Assembly (NCBI RefSeq): GCF_003265705.1
Contig: NW_020312788.1
Coordinates: 2,486,405 to 2,550,404, forward strand
Direction: 5' to 3'
Length of the DNA stretch: 64,000 nucleotides
Source: Callorhinus ursinus
Taxonomy: Eukaryota > Chordata > Mammalia > Carnivora > Otariidae
Both the position numbers and the translations under genes were made by a program. Below the pieces are notes generated by a model. The model did no database searches and was not told the DNA's origin. It saw only the letters and a list, made by a program, of their open reading frames with translations. Positions 1 through 11,025 of this stretch are shown here, in pieces. Numbering within the stretch: position 1 is the stretch's first letter; each line of letters starts with the position of its first letter.

Positions 1-1369
1 TCACAGAAAATGATTTCTAAACCTCACTTCAGTTATTGATTTTAACAGTCTGAGGTATGCATTCAGATTCAATGTTTATAAATCCTGGCCCCTACGTGAA
101 ATGGCCATTCAAGTTCATTGTCATTTAATAGGGAAACTAAAGAAACATTCTTTATAACTTTCTATTCATAACCCTATGAAAAGCCTTCCATACTGTGTTG
201 TCAATGGGTGTCTTCAAACAGCTCTATTTCATAATGAGGAGGCAGGCTGTTGTTACAGGGTTTAGTTAATAGCCGGTAGTGCTAATACAAGACAGAGAAT
301 GTATTTGGCAGCCAGGATATTGGATTAATCCTCACTGATGGATGGAAGGGCAGATCCTCTAAGCACTAGAGCAAGGGAGAAGGCACAATGAAGGACCTGC
401 AGTGACAGTCAGCAAGATGCAAAGGAGAAAAGTGAGAGCTATGATTCACTAAAGAGAAATGGCAAGAGAGAAAAAGGCCTTCCTCATTAAAACCTGTGCT
501 GAGTAATACACAGGTTTGGCAGTGGCTAACTTCGCATTCTGTGCAAGAAGGAAGAATAAACCAACTGCACCAAGAATGTCCAGAGGGACTCTGACCAGCT
601 GAAGAAGGGAGAGGTGCCAGAGGTCTGAAACAAGCCATTGGTGTCGACTAAGAAAAAAAAAAGGGAGACTTCACTGCTAAACACTGACAATATGTACAGG
701 CCTGAGATCAATTCCATGAACTTCACTGTAAAATTACCCTCCTCATACATAGGTGGTTTCCACACTGATGCAAGATATATTAAAACCATACAAAATGGTA
801 TATTTCAACCTTGAAAACCATCCCCTTATGATAACTTTTAGATAATGGTCACTTGACTTAAAACAATGAAGACTCTATGAGTCCTCTTGGCTCACAGAAA
901 ACACACGTTAAATGCACGTTGAGAAAGTTCAAGCAAATGGAAGGGGTTTGGTGACTTTGGGTAGAGCAATGTCTCGCTGGGACTAGGCTCCTAGGAGCCT
1001 AGTACAGTTATAGTCTTGCTTTTATTAATCTATTTGACTCTAGCTGGCACACCTAATTCTCACTAAGCAAAAGAGAAACCAATAAAATGGCAGAGAGCTG
1101 CAAAAGGCTACTACCTCTAATGTCAGGAGCATGGCAAGGCAAGATAATGCAAGAATTGTTTACAAGTCTAATCTCAGACTGAATCACAGAAACTTGCTGG
1201 GTAAATTTGGGCTCTAATTCATTCCCACACAGCACAACCTTGAAAATTTTACATAGACTCACTGTATATCAATTTTCCCAGCTACAAAATGGGAAAATAT
1301 TCAAACCTCCTTTTTTCTGCAAGTTTTTTCTGTAGCTACCTGGAAAAAAGAGCTCCTCAAAAGAAAACA
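1..1369. other. Unique non-coding DNA
   Basis: I recognise no gene, exon or repeat family here. The open frames (90 aa or less) have no recognisable domains and no coding-like composition. The only structured element is a perfect 22-bp palindrome at 982-1003, listed separately. Confidence 0.5.
982..1003. repeat. Perfect 22-bp palindrome
   Basis: The left arm actaggctcct is followed directly by its exact reverse complement aggagcctagt, with no spacer. The symmetry stops at position 981 and 1004. The sequence could extrude as a small cruciform or be a symmetric protein-binding site. No function is shown. Confidence 0.85.
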
Positions 1370-1738
1370 AAATGCATATTACTCAGTCTTATAAAGGAAG
1401 GACATTCTGACACAGGCTACAGCACGGATGATCCTGACGATATTATGCTAAGTGAGATAAGCCAGCCACAAAATGACAAATATTGTATGATTCCACTTAT
1501 ATGAGGTACCTAGAGTAGTCAAATTCAAAGAGACAGAGAGCAGAATGGTGGCAGCCAGGGGCCAGGGGAGGGGACAATGGGGGAATTACTGTTTCATGGG
1601 TACAGAGTTTCAGTTGTGCAAGATGGAAAGAGTTGTTGCACAACAATGTGAATGTGTGTAATAGTTCTGAACTGCACACTTCAAATGGTTAAGATGGTAC
1701 AATTTTATGTTTTGTATTTTTACCAATTAAAGGTAATA
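1370..1738 (+). mobile_element. L1 3' end (5'-truncated LINE-1)
   Basis: The segment reads like the end of L1 ORF2 plus the 3' UTR: a decayed form of the 'ttcagccttaaaaaggaa' region, then atgctaagtgagataagcc, then the gagacagagagcagaatggtggc stretch and a terminal a-rich tail near 1728-1745. Only the last ~370 bp of the element are present, which is typical of 5'-truncated copies. Divergence suggests an older mammalian subfamily (L1M type). The exact boundaries are approximate. Confidence 0.75.
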
Positions 1739-2454
1739 AGTAAAATGCACAATAAGCCTAGCACTGTGCCTAGCACAGAGGACATGATCAGTCTACAAGC
1801 ACTAGGTACAGGAATGAAGAAGACTCTTCACGTAAGACAGATGAGATCTAATCTGATTGGCCTACCACCACCAAGGGACCTTTAAACATTACCAGAAAGT
1901 GACTCAGCATGGTACAATGAGGAAGGAACCGCAAATGATAGTTGTCAATGAGTTATCTGCTCTGCCAAGCTCTAGCCCTCAGAGGGACCATCCCCTTCTG
2001 AGAATCAAACAACAGACATCTCATGCAGGGTGTGCAGCCACACAAGGTAAGGAAAGCCAGCTTTGTGCTGGTCAAGAGAGCCTCTGCTGGAGGAGAGTGG
2101 CAGGCATGCCCCTGGGGAAAGGGGCTGCAGGTACTAGGGCCACAGACTCATACGTGTTCCTCCGCAGCCACTTGGATACCACTTTGCAATTTAGCAGCTT
2201 ACAATCTAACCAAGGAAGTTACAGTGTTCCGGTACTGTGCTCCTTGACAATACAGTGTTCCGGTACTGTGCTCCTTGACAATACATAGTTCTGTTTCCAG
2301 AGGAGTTTGGAAGATATCCATTAGTAAGTCAGAAGACATTCTGATTAGTTCATTTATTCACTCACCCTAAACTTACTGATCCCCATCACCAGCAGGTGCA
2401 TTGATGGCCATGGTACAAAGATAAACATATCTTGCTCTTTTGCCCTTCAAGCCT
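1739..2454. other. Unique non-coding DNA
   Basis: No recognised gene. A 143-codon open frame at 1857-2288 runs through a local tandem duplication and shows no domain. Nothing else is identified. Confidence 0.45.
2221..2282. repeat. Perfect 31-bp tandem duplication
   Basis: The unit acagtgttccggtactgtgc plus ctccttgacaat-type remainder occurs at 2221-2251 and again at 2252-2282 with no mismatch. Perfect identity suggests a recent replication-slippage or repair event, or an assembly duplication. Confidence 0.9.
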
Positions 2455-2457
2455 AGG

Positions 2458-2613
2458 GAAGGGACAGAGGCAGGCGACCAGGTCACAGAGTTCATTTAGG
2501 AATGTTATACTTTGATGATGTATTTTGATGTTAGATAACTCTAATTAAGGAAAAACTCATTCGTGGGGCTGGGACACTGAGAGCTTACTCTCTCCCAGGG
2601 GCTACCAATACAG
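2458..2613 (+). repeat. Direct repeat, copy 1 (86-bp core 2528-2613)
   Basis: The core starting atgttagataactctaatta and ending gggctaccaatacag matches 3815-3900 with about five mismatches in 86 bp and no indel. The bases to its left (2458-2527) align only loosely with 3755-3814. I do not recognise the family. It could be an uncatalogued interspersed repeat or a local duplication. Confidence 0.8.
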
Positions 2614-2870
2614 TTAAAAAATAGCATATGTATACCTGGGGCACTTGTAAACTAAACCCATAAGAAGGAGTGGTCAAAAATCCCAGAGGAATTGAATTAG
2701 CCTTCAAAGAAGAGACTACTTTTGGACTAGGTCAGGTTTGGGAGGAGGGAAATAGGATATATTCTAGCCAAGGTAAGGTCTTATAAAAAAACAAAGCTGC
2801 ATGAAAAAAAAAAATTATGTCTGAACAATGATGAGAAGATACTCTTGCTAAGACGTATGTGTGTGTCAGA

Positions 2871-2899
2871 GGGGGAGGCCGGGGTGGGGGAGGCGGGGG
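2871..2899 (+). other. G-quadruplex-type G-rich run
   Basis: Four runs of at least four G lie within 29 bases (G5, G4, G5, G5) separated by loops of 5, 1 and 4 bases. This satisfies the usual intramolecular G-quadruplex pattern. It lies in non-coding sequence beside a short gtgtgtgt run. Confidence 0.6.
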
Positions 2900-3251
2900 A
2901 TGAAACTGGAGAAGTAGCTCTGAATCATGTTAACAACCCTGAATATTACTCCAAGGAGTCTGGCTTTGTCTTGAAGGTTTTAGAAATCTAACACTTAGGT
3001 GTCAGGTAGGCAAGAATGGCTATTCAGATAGGAGGACCATTTAAAAAGCTATTGCAGTAGATTAAGAAAAAGTAGAGATGACTTCAACTAAATGTGTCCA
3101 TGACATTAAGGGTTCAAGTATAAGGAAAAGCAAAGGGGAGAGCAAAGGAAAAATCCTAGCTCATGTGACTGTCGGTTACAAGGATTACCGGAGGAAGCAC
3201 AAGACTAGGGGATGATCATGTCTTCAGTTAGAAATACTTTGCATGTAAAAT

Positions 3252-3365
3252 TCAGTTTCCTCATTCATAAAATGAGGATAAGGAATAAATGATCCAACTG
3301 GATTTTGGAGTTGATGGGAGGATTAAGTGATAAAACAAATACAAAGAACATATTACTATTACTTA
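3252..3365 (+). repeat. MIR/L2 3' tail fragment
   Basis: The stretch tttcctcattcataaaatga, then a gaggattaagtga-like segment, matches the shared 3' tail of MIR and L2 elements. It is too short and diverged to separate the two. Confidence 0.5.
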
Positions 3366-3754
3366 CGCCTAGATTTGTGGAAGTACAGACCTGGAGAGAA
3401 CCCAGGGCCGGAGAGAAACATTTGGGAGCTCTTGGCACATGAGTTATGGTTGGTAGTGCTAAAGGTTATAAGCTTGATCATCCCAGGAGATGATGTTCTG
3501 TCATCTAGAACTAGACCATGGGCACACAAATGAGCAGCACATGAGGCACTAGGCTGGAGGCTGGAGGCCAGCAAAGACGATTTTGAAGGAATGATCCAAA
3601 TGTGGGAATCTGGAGAAAATGGTATGATGGAAAAATTTTAAGCAGTAAGTAGCCAGAAGTGCCTATTCTTCCCAGAAGCTGGTAGGATGAGAGCTGGAAG
3701 GGGTGGGTTTGAGGAGTTCAAGAGCACCCCCAGCAAAAGCCAGTCCAGTGAAGG

Positions 3755-3900
3755 GGACAGGTGGAGGCTGATCACAGTTCATGTAGCAGAGTTGTATTTG
3801 CACGATGTATCTGGATGTTAGATAATTCTAATTAAGGAAAAACTCATTCGTGGGGCTGGGACACTGAGAATTTACTCTCTCCCAGGGGCTACAAATACAA
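3755..3900 (+). repeat. Direct repeat, copy 2 (86-bp core 3815-3900)
   Basis: Second copy of the 86-bp core, 1,287 bp downstream of the first. Most differences are C/T or G/A transitions. The left flank is recognisably related to copy 1 but far less similar than the core. Confidence 0.8.
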
Positions 3901-4864
3901 TTTTTCTTCTTTATTTAATTTGAGGAACAGAGGGCCTTGTGAATCAGACTGAGAGAAAATTGCTGTTGTTTGGATTCATGGATACATTTTTTTCACAGAG
4001 AAAAGAACACTAGGTTTGGAGGCAGGAGGGAAGAGCCAATGTGAACAAAATATAAAGCCCCACCAACAAAATAGACTTTCTGTGGGAATACAGAAAGTAG
4101 TACTAAGCTAGCACAGCCAGAGAACAGAAGTGAGTGCCTCTGAGACTCCACACCCATCTGCCAAGGGCCATTAAGGACACACACCTGCAAGCACTTTTTA
4201 CCACACAACCACTCTTACCTTTCTTTTGATATCAGTGAACTGCGAAAACATTAAAGACCAATAAAACGACAGCTCCAGGATATAATAGTAGTGAAGGTCA
4301 GTTGTGAGTGGCTGAGGATCAAAGAAAAAAAAGGAAAGATTAACAGTTAATAGGAAACCAATTAGTGTCCCAAACATCTCAAGCTCAGGGCTGAAAAGTG
4401 ACACGGTCTTACGCCTCTACAGATTCCAGCCCCATTCTCTCTGTGGAGAAGAAGGGCTTTGAAGCATGCCTCTAATCCGCAGCTTGATGGCATTAAGTTT
4501 TGTTTTATCCCCAACCAAAAAAGTGTCAGTGAGTATGAACATTTGGTACCCAAGTCACTCTTTATTTTAACAACAGGATTTATGATGCTTCCTTGAGATA
4601 AGTATCTGTAAGATTCCTCAGCAACCTGGAAAAAAAACAAAACAAAACACATACACAAAAAGAATAACCCTGGAAAGTGCTGGGAGACTCCATCGTACAG
4701 GGGCAAGGGAGGTAGGTGATAGAAACGGGGGTGCCAGATGGGTCACAGAGGCAGAGTTTTAAGTTCTGCATTAATCAGAGCTTTCCTGTTATTAGGAAAT
4801 GTTCTGTACATTGCAAATACCAGAAAAGATAATTCAAAAATATTTATTAAAAGACACGGGGACA
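3901..4864. other. Unique non-coding DNA
   Basis: No gene or repeat family is recognised. It contains short A-rich runs (4323-4332, 4630-4650). The 114-codon and smaller open frames here have low-complexity, non-coding character. Confidence 0.45.
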
Positions 4865-5020
4865 AGGAAGCTGCCAAGAAATACCAGGCTAGGCCCCCAG
4901 CCAGGAAATCTGAGATCAAGTCTCTCAGCTCCATAGCTCAGAAGGAATAAAATTTGGGCCTTAATTTATTTATTGTAAAATGGAGGTGACACATGCTCTA
5001 TCTGCTTCAGAGGTCCAGGA
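4865..5020 (+). repeat. Possible MIR remnant
   Basis: A weak resemblance to the MIR 3' half: ttatttattgtaaaatggaggtgaca parallels the 'catctgtaaaatggggat' segment. Highly diverged, so this is a low-confidence call. Confidence 0.3.
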
Positions 5021-5679
5021 ATGGGGAGAGGCTCAGAGAGGCAGTAGAAGTCAGGAATATTTATTTTGTTTACTGAACTATAATGAAACGTCTTACTTTA
5101 CTAGAACGAATGAAAGACCTTTGAAATGCATCACCTCCATGCTACCCACAATGTAACAGTATACACAGTAACTACAATGGAAACTATAATGTTCCGTGAA
5201 CCAACAGCAGCATAACAAATTACTTTCATGAGAAGCTGGCACTCACTTAACTACTAATTCTACCAACTTTATGCATTGGCGCTAAAGAAAACAGTTGTCC
5301 CTCCCACTGATCTTTGGCAACAGTGAGGGGACAGGATACGGTCTCACCAGCCATCCCAAGCTCTGAGAGACAATGAGCATCAGTATGTTTATCAAACTCA
5401 GCATCACCCTGGAGAGAATATATTTTCCACTGAATTGTCCTTTTAAAATTTGCAGGCATTAGCAATAAGGGATGGGTATTCAGGTTGGACATATGGCAGC
5501 AATGAATCTAGAAAATAGGGCACTGGCTTCAGGACCCTTGGAGCCAAGGTTAAATTTCAGTTTTAATGAGAGTTCTGGCACCACCACCTGGGAAAAGCCA
5601 CGGAAGCCTATGAAGGCAAGTGAGAGTACATCTAGAAACCACAGTGTTCATGAGAGAGCATCATCATACTACAAAACTA
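5021..5679. other. Unique non-coding DNA
   Basis: Nothing recognised. An open frame of 115 codons at 5472-5819 ends inside a probable MIR and shows no domain. Confidence 0.4.
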
Positions 5680-5870
5680 CCATATTCATGGAGTGCTCTG
5701 CAGCTGACAAAGCTTACCTGCATGTTAATTTCTTTGACTCTCATAAAAATCCTACAAAATACCATCATTTTCTAGATGGTATAGCTGATAGGCAATTGCC
5801 ATCAGTTAGTTTGGGTTGAAAGGTCAATCACAGGTCTTCCAGCTAGTGAGGCTTCTGTAACTACCATGTT
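5680..5870 (-). repeat. MIR-type SINE fragment
   Basis: Read on the plus strand, gactctcataaaaatcctacaaaatacc followed by atcattttctagatgg is the reverse complement of the MIR 3' half (the 'attttacagatg' segment). The rest is decayed. Confidence 0.5.
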
Positions 5871-6442
5871 AAGGCTTCTCATTCCCAACTTGGGCTCTTT
5901 ATGACAAACTAAACAGGCCCAACTAAAGACCACTTTCCATTATTCTAAACTTAAAATATACACATGTACATAAAAATCATCATACAATAAATTACATATA
6001 TACTTATACACAAGCAGTGTGCCCTTAATAAAATTGCAACAGACCACTATTCTCATCTAAATATACGTCCAATTATTTAATATACATGCTAAAGATATAA
6101 TAAATATACTTCATCAGCATGATCTGTCTTTAAAAGTACCCTTAAGGCCTGAGACTGACTCTGAACTATAATCTATATATTTATGGAGACATAGCTACCC
6201 ACAATACACTTTAATTACATGCTGTTTTTTTTCCCACACATACAAAAAGAAAGAGCTGATTTTTTTTTATTAGAATACAGAGTTTATCAAAGATGACCAC
6301 TATTCCTATAAGAGATTATGAATTGGTCCTAGATTTTTGGGGCTAATGCCAAATTATTCATTTATAAGCAATGATGTCTTATCAGCAGAAGACAATCTTG
6401 ATCTGAATCCCCACACGCAGTATCTTTCCTTCTATTCTAATG
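5871..6442. other. AT-rich unique DNA
   Basis: AT-rich sequence with short tata/aata runs. No gene or repeat family is recognised. Confidence 0.45.
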
Positions 6443-6458
6443 ATGTTTCTTATTTTTA

Positions 6459-6825
6459 TTTTATTATTTTTTAAAGACTTTATTTATTTATTCGAGAGAG
6501 AGAGAGCGCAGAGCGAGAGCGAGAGAGAGAGGGAAAGAGAGAGACAGAGCACGAGCAGGGAGAAAGGCAGAGGGAGAAGCAGGCTCCCCGTGGAGCAGGG
6601 AGCCTGATGCGGGGCTCGATCCCAGGACCCCGGGATCATTACCTGAGCCGAAGGCAGACGCTTAACCGACTGAGCCACCCAGGCACCCCTATTTTATTAT
6701 TTTTTAGAGATTATTTTATTTTATTTTATTTTATTTTTAAGTACTCTCTATAACCAATGTGGGACTCAAACTTACAACCCCGAAATCAAGAGTCACGTGC
6801 TCTACCGAGTCAGGCAGGCGTCCCA
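6459..6825 (-). mobile_element. Older short-type CAN-SINE, split by another CAN-SINE
   Basis: The right part (6707-6825) is a minus-strand CAN-SINE of the older short type, with atcaagagtcacgtgctctaccg near its head. Its T-rich tail is interrupted at 6474-6689 by a second SINE. The target-site duplication atgtttcttattttta lies at 6443-6458 and 6826-6841, which shows the insertion unit includes the split tail. Confidence 0.8.
6474..6689 (-). mobile_element. CAN-SINE (SINEC) inserted in the tail of an older CAN-SINE
   Basis: Minus-strand copy: T-rich tail with tttatttatttattcgaga, then GA-rich stretch, then the reverse complement of the tRNA-derived head ending ctgagccacccaggcacccc. A 17-bp target-site duplication, tattttattatttttta, is at 6457-6473 and 6690-6706. 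It therefore jumped after the surrounding element. Confidence 0.9.
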
Positions 6826-6841
6826 ATGTTTCTTATTTTTA

Positions 6842-7050
6842 TTTTATTTATTTTTTTATTTAAAGATTTTATTTATTTATTTGAGAGAGAGAGAATGAGA
6901 GATAGAGAGCATGAGAGGGAAGAGGGTCAGAGGGGGAAGCAGACTCCCTGCTGAGCAGGGAGCCGGATGTGGGACTCGATCCCGGGACTCCAGGATCATG
7001 ACCTAAGCCGAAGGCAGTCGCTTAACCAACTGAGCCACCCAGGCGCCCCC
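6842..7050 (-). mobile_element. CAN-SINE (SINEC)
   Basis: Complete minus-strand copy ending ctgagccacccaggcgcccc. An 18-bp target-site duplication, caatgtttcttattttta, flanks it at 6824-6841 and 7051-7068. The left copy is also the right target-site duplication of the neighbouring SINE, so the same L1-endonuclease site was used twice. Confidence 0.93.
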
Positions 7051-7068
7051 CAATGTTTCTTATTTTTA

Positions 7069-8870
7069 AACATAACTATGTACCAGACCCTCAAAATTTC
7101 ATGTTAAATCTCTTGTTTTGTCTGTGAAACAGTCAGCAACTACAATTTTGGGCCACTGCCCCAGCAACTAATTATCTCAGAAAAAAGCAATTCCTTAGCT
7201 CCAGCCATAAATGTGAAAGTTATTTCAGACTATGTTATCGTTATAAGGAAGAGTGAGTATTACATTTCCTGTAACATCTGTCTCAGTGTTGTTCATATGA
7301 CAGAATTTACCTCATAAATGCAGTGCATTAGGGCGGCTACCACATCAACGTGAGTCACAGTTTCTAGAAGGCTTTGACATACTTCTATAAATAGAATTCT
7401 AGCTATATTCGGATTTTTCCACTCAGTATACCATTACAGGACACGAAGAGAGGTGTAATGACAATATCCCAAGTATTTAAGATAGTAAAACAGCAGTTGA
7501 GCCTGAGAATTGCAGTTGTGCACGGTAAGTGATTGGTTTCAACGTTGCTTCAGTCTCCATCAGAAAGCCCTGGAAAGCTCAGCTTTCTCTAACCATGTCA
7601 TATTGCTTGTTTACATTCTTTTCTAATCTGAATAAACTACATGAAAGAGATGGAAATGCAAACTGGAACTCCATTTCAATGTGTCCCTAGCCCTGAACCA
7701 GCCCAAGGAGTTTCCAAAACCAGTCCCTAGCCTGTTGCAACACTGAGTGTAACAGAGAAGACACAGAGCATGCTTGCTCCCCAGTAACTTTAGGCATACC
7801 AAAAAGACCAAATGCCTCCAAAAAGACAACCCAAGGACTGGCAGTCAAAGTAAAAAATCCAAGGTGCCTATCATAATGTATGTCTCTTTATTTTATCACC
7901 AAAATACATTGCTGCATTTGAGTTTCTTATGTAATATATTCCAATTAAACTAGAAATTCTATAAAATTTTCAGTTAAGAAATTACTAGAAAAGACCCAGC
8001 TACGATATTCAGATAGTAACTGATCTGAGGAACATAACACATGCTAATATTATTGAATTCATGGACAGAGGCAAAGGTATGTCGGGGGTGGGGATCTGAA
8101 ATGCTCCCTTTCTGGGATATAATTTTCATCTCATTTTTGATGATGGTTTTAAATCTAGTGTAATGATACAAGCCCCTTTTTCCATGCTCAAGGAAATGGT
8201 ACTTGATATACATATTTAGAGGTTGCTCTTAAGCCACAAAGTGGCCTGAACTCTGCCTGTCTGCCACAGCCCTACACTTGAGCTTAACCCGCTTGCTGTC
8301 CAGAGAGACCCTTGCTGGTTTCAGGTCTTCAGGCTCTCTGCAGTAATCTAGACGTAGATCAGCTGTAAGAAACAGGAATCACCCAACTATTGAACTGACT
8401 GTATCTTACTCTTCAGCAAATGCACCTTCCAGCTTATTCCATTTGCTAAAGCAATTGAGCTTTGTTTCTGAACTTCACTGAGAACACAAGCTACTTCCCT
8501 TAACTAGGCTAAGTCTGCATCACGCAGCAGGGGTGGGGGCAGGGGCCTAAAACCATGACCCTGACCTAAGGAAGATACTCTGCGTGTGTAAAAGACCCAG
8601 ATGGTAATGTCTCCTTACCTGATACGGGTAGTTGTACCAGCAGTGCCTTGTATTCCACAACCAGGGGGTCTGAAAAAAATGACAAACGCATTTTACATGT
8701 TTTGGAAATGAAGCAGGATAAGAGATGCTTTTGACAGATGCTTGTCCCCAATATTTGGGATTTCAATAATCTACCTGTATGAGAACTGAAGGACTTTAAC
8801 TAGAATTAGGATATTAAAGCAATTAATATGCCATTATACATGCTCTCTGGGTAATCTTCTAAACTCACTG
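7069..8870. other. Unique non-coding DNA
   Basis: 1.8 kb with no recognisable gene or repeat. Open frames are 79 codons or shorter and have no recognised domain. Confidence 0.5.
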
Positions 8871-8874
8871 GTAG

Positions 8875-9444
8875 TGACGTAGGAAGACGTTAGGGGCCAA
8901 AGCCTACCGCCAAGAAAGAATTCTTGAGATGTCTTTGGTGCAAAGGGGTGGTTTTATTAAAGCACGGGAACAGGACCTGTGGGCAGGAGGAGCTGCACTG
9001 GGGTCATGAGGAGCGGCCCACGATATACCTTCAAGTTGGGAGGGGGTTAGGGATAGCGTAAGTCTCTAAGGAATTTTAGAAGCAAGGCTTCCAGGACCTC
9101 GAGGGGGCTAGCTGTTGTTGGGAAAAGGTCATTTATTACCGTCTAATAAAACCTTAGTCATGAGACCCTTCAGATGTATATCGGTGGACCATATGCTTGA
9201 GGGATGATTGCCAACACAAGGAAGTTTCCAAAAGAATTTTTATATGTTAAAGTAGGATTACAGGATCCTGGGGGGGGCGGGGGGAACTGGGCTAGGATTG
9301 CCTTTTGCCCTTAGCAAAGTGTCAACATCAGGGCAGTTGAGTCCCTAGAGGAATTGCCACTCTGCCTGTTTCAAGGACTTGTCAGTGGGCTGTAGGTAGT
9401 AAGGAAATTTAGTATTTTTTCTTCTGCCTTTGTTTCTCACATCA
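8875..9444 (-). mobile_element. Solo LTR of a class I (gammaretrovirus-like) endogenous retrovirus
   Basis: A 570-bp LTR on the minus strand. It is bounded by tgacgt...acatca (TG...CA ends) and a 4-bp duplication gtag at 8871-8874 and 9445-9448. On the minus strand it carries an AATAAA signal (8953-8958). The R/U5-type sequence after it (caccaaagacatctcaagaa, ttctttcttgg) is typical of gammaretroviral LTRs. A TATA-like gtatat lies about 65 bp upstream of AATAAA. No internal retroviral sequence adjoins either side, so it is a solo LTR left by LTR-LTR recombination. Class assignment is from the U5 motif. Confidence 0.8.
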
Positions 9445-9448
9445 GTAG

Positions 9449-10504
9449 TATTTCAGGCTACTTCTGCGAGAGAGTCCCCACTGGTGTTTTTTGTATTTTA
9501 CTGGTTACATGGACACCTTCCTACTATGTAACCAGCCTCTGCAGCAGAGCCTTTTAGGGGTCTCACTTAGACTGGATGCAAATCATCAATCTCACTATTA
9601 TCAATAAACAATGCTGACAGTTGGTGCAAACTACTCTGAAACTCCTCCAACCCAACGTTGCAAAGCAACATTATCAATCAATCCTTTCATGCTTTGATGA
9701 CCAGTGGTTAAGTAATCAGGCAGGTATACTGATTTCAGTAGAACAGCCCAGACTAATTCCAGGCCTGAGGGAATTAACCCTCACAGCACACTCCACTCCC
9801 CAACTCATGGTCAAGGTCTTTTAAAGACAAAACAATCATTCTTAATTTGACAGCAATCACTTGCCTTACAACACTGTAAAATCAAATAGAACAGCTAAGG
9901 GTACACACAGATTCCAAACACTTAGAGAAAGCAGGGAGAGACTGGTATACATTTAAACAGGTTGCTGAACAATCCAATGATACCGCACAAACTCTCTCAT
10001 ATTATTATATTAACTTTATAATTCTTTTATATCTCTGACCTACAGTTACCAGCATTTTGCAGTATACATCTACATACATTTGGTATGCATCTGTACATTT
10101 CTGACCGAGAAACATCATCTATCCTTAACCCGGCCCATGTTTATGCATCTCAAAATGATAATATTATCATTGAAAGATTCATGTTAGATATATTTATAAG
10201 GACCTAACTTCCTTCCTTCCCTCATCCCAGACCCTATGAGATTAAAAGTTGCTGCTGTCTGCAGTAGGATAAGGTGCTTGCCTCCCTAAGAGCCATAGGT
10301 ACCCTGTCACCCCATCATCCTCTTCATCAGCCCTGTACCGATGAGGATGAAGATGATGATGTTAGTATTTGCTCAGACATCCCTACGCCCACACTCTTAT
10401 TTTTTTTTAGGGTTTTTCTCCACAATCTGTTATTTACTTAACCAATTAAAAAGTTATTTAGCTCAAGACCGCCCTATACACTTTTAAAGGCTCTTGCATA
10501 TGAA
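9449..10504. other. Unique non-coding DNA
   Basis: No gene or repeat is recognised in this kilobase. Confidence 0.45.
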
Positions 10505-10715
10505 CTCATTTTATCCTTACAATAGCCAGTAGTATTTGCTTCATTTTATACATAACTAAATTAAGGCCCTGAGTCAAAATGACTCTCCAGGTTAAACAGC
10601 CAGGCAGTCCCAGAGCTCTCCAGGTTAAACAGCCAGGCAGTCCCAGAGCTGGAAATCAAACTCACACTCTCCGGTCTCACACCCAAATGTGACTACTGTG
10701 CCCCCTGCCTCTGAG
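10505..10715 (-). repeat. MIR-type SINE with an internal tandem duplication
   Basis: Reads as the reverse complement of MIR: catttatacataactaaatt, aaggccctgag, aggttaaacagcc, then ctggaaatcaaactcaca. A 33-bp segment is present twice in perfect tandem (10583-10615 and 10616-10648), an event later than the insertion. Confidence 0.7.
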
Positions 10716-10904
10716 TTAATAAAAACTGAACCTGGCCTTGGCTTAGGGAGCCAGACTGAAATCAAAAGCCACCCTCTGCCCTAAACCATTCTCCTTCATT
10801 AAAGCACTACTGATTCGCCTTCCTTTTTCCTGGCTTTGGCACCGGCCGTACACATCATGTAACCTCACTGCATGTAACATCCTGGGCACCTGAGTTGTTA
10901 TCTG

Positions 10905-11025
10905 TCTCCTCCATTTCTCTCACCTACCACCTTGCTGTTTATTACTGACCTACCTCACGGAGTGCTTGTGAGGATCATATGAGAGAGCACGTATACAAAT
11001 ACTTGGGAGGCTTCAAAAGTTTAAT
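10905..11025 (+). repeat. MIR/L2 tail fragment
   Basis: The segment cctacctcacggagtgcttgtgagga then tcatatgagagagcacgtata matches the common 3' tail of MIR and L2 elements. Partial and diverged. Confidence 0.45.

Larger units (their letters stand above)
2690..3700 (+). repeat. Decayed ancient interspersed repeat (family uncertain)
   Basis: Phrases such as ctattgcagtagattaag, aaactggagaagtagctctg and gagagaaacatttgggagct resemble a G/A-rich repeat found widely in mammalian genomes, heavily mutated here. It is interrupted at 3252-3365 by a MIR/L2-like tail. The family name needs a library search; orientation and ends are estimates. Confidence 0.4.

Noticed and set aside
1857..2288. 143-codon open frame
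   Set aside because: It crosses a perfect 31-bp tandem duplication, has no recognised domain and ends at a chance stop.
9261..9290. G7-C-G6 run as a G-quadruplex
   Set aside because: It lacks four separable G runs with loops under the usual pattern, and it sits inside the LTR.
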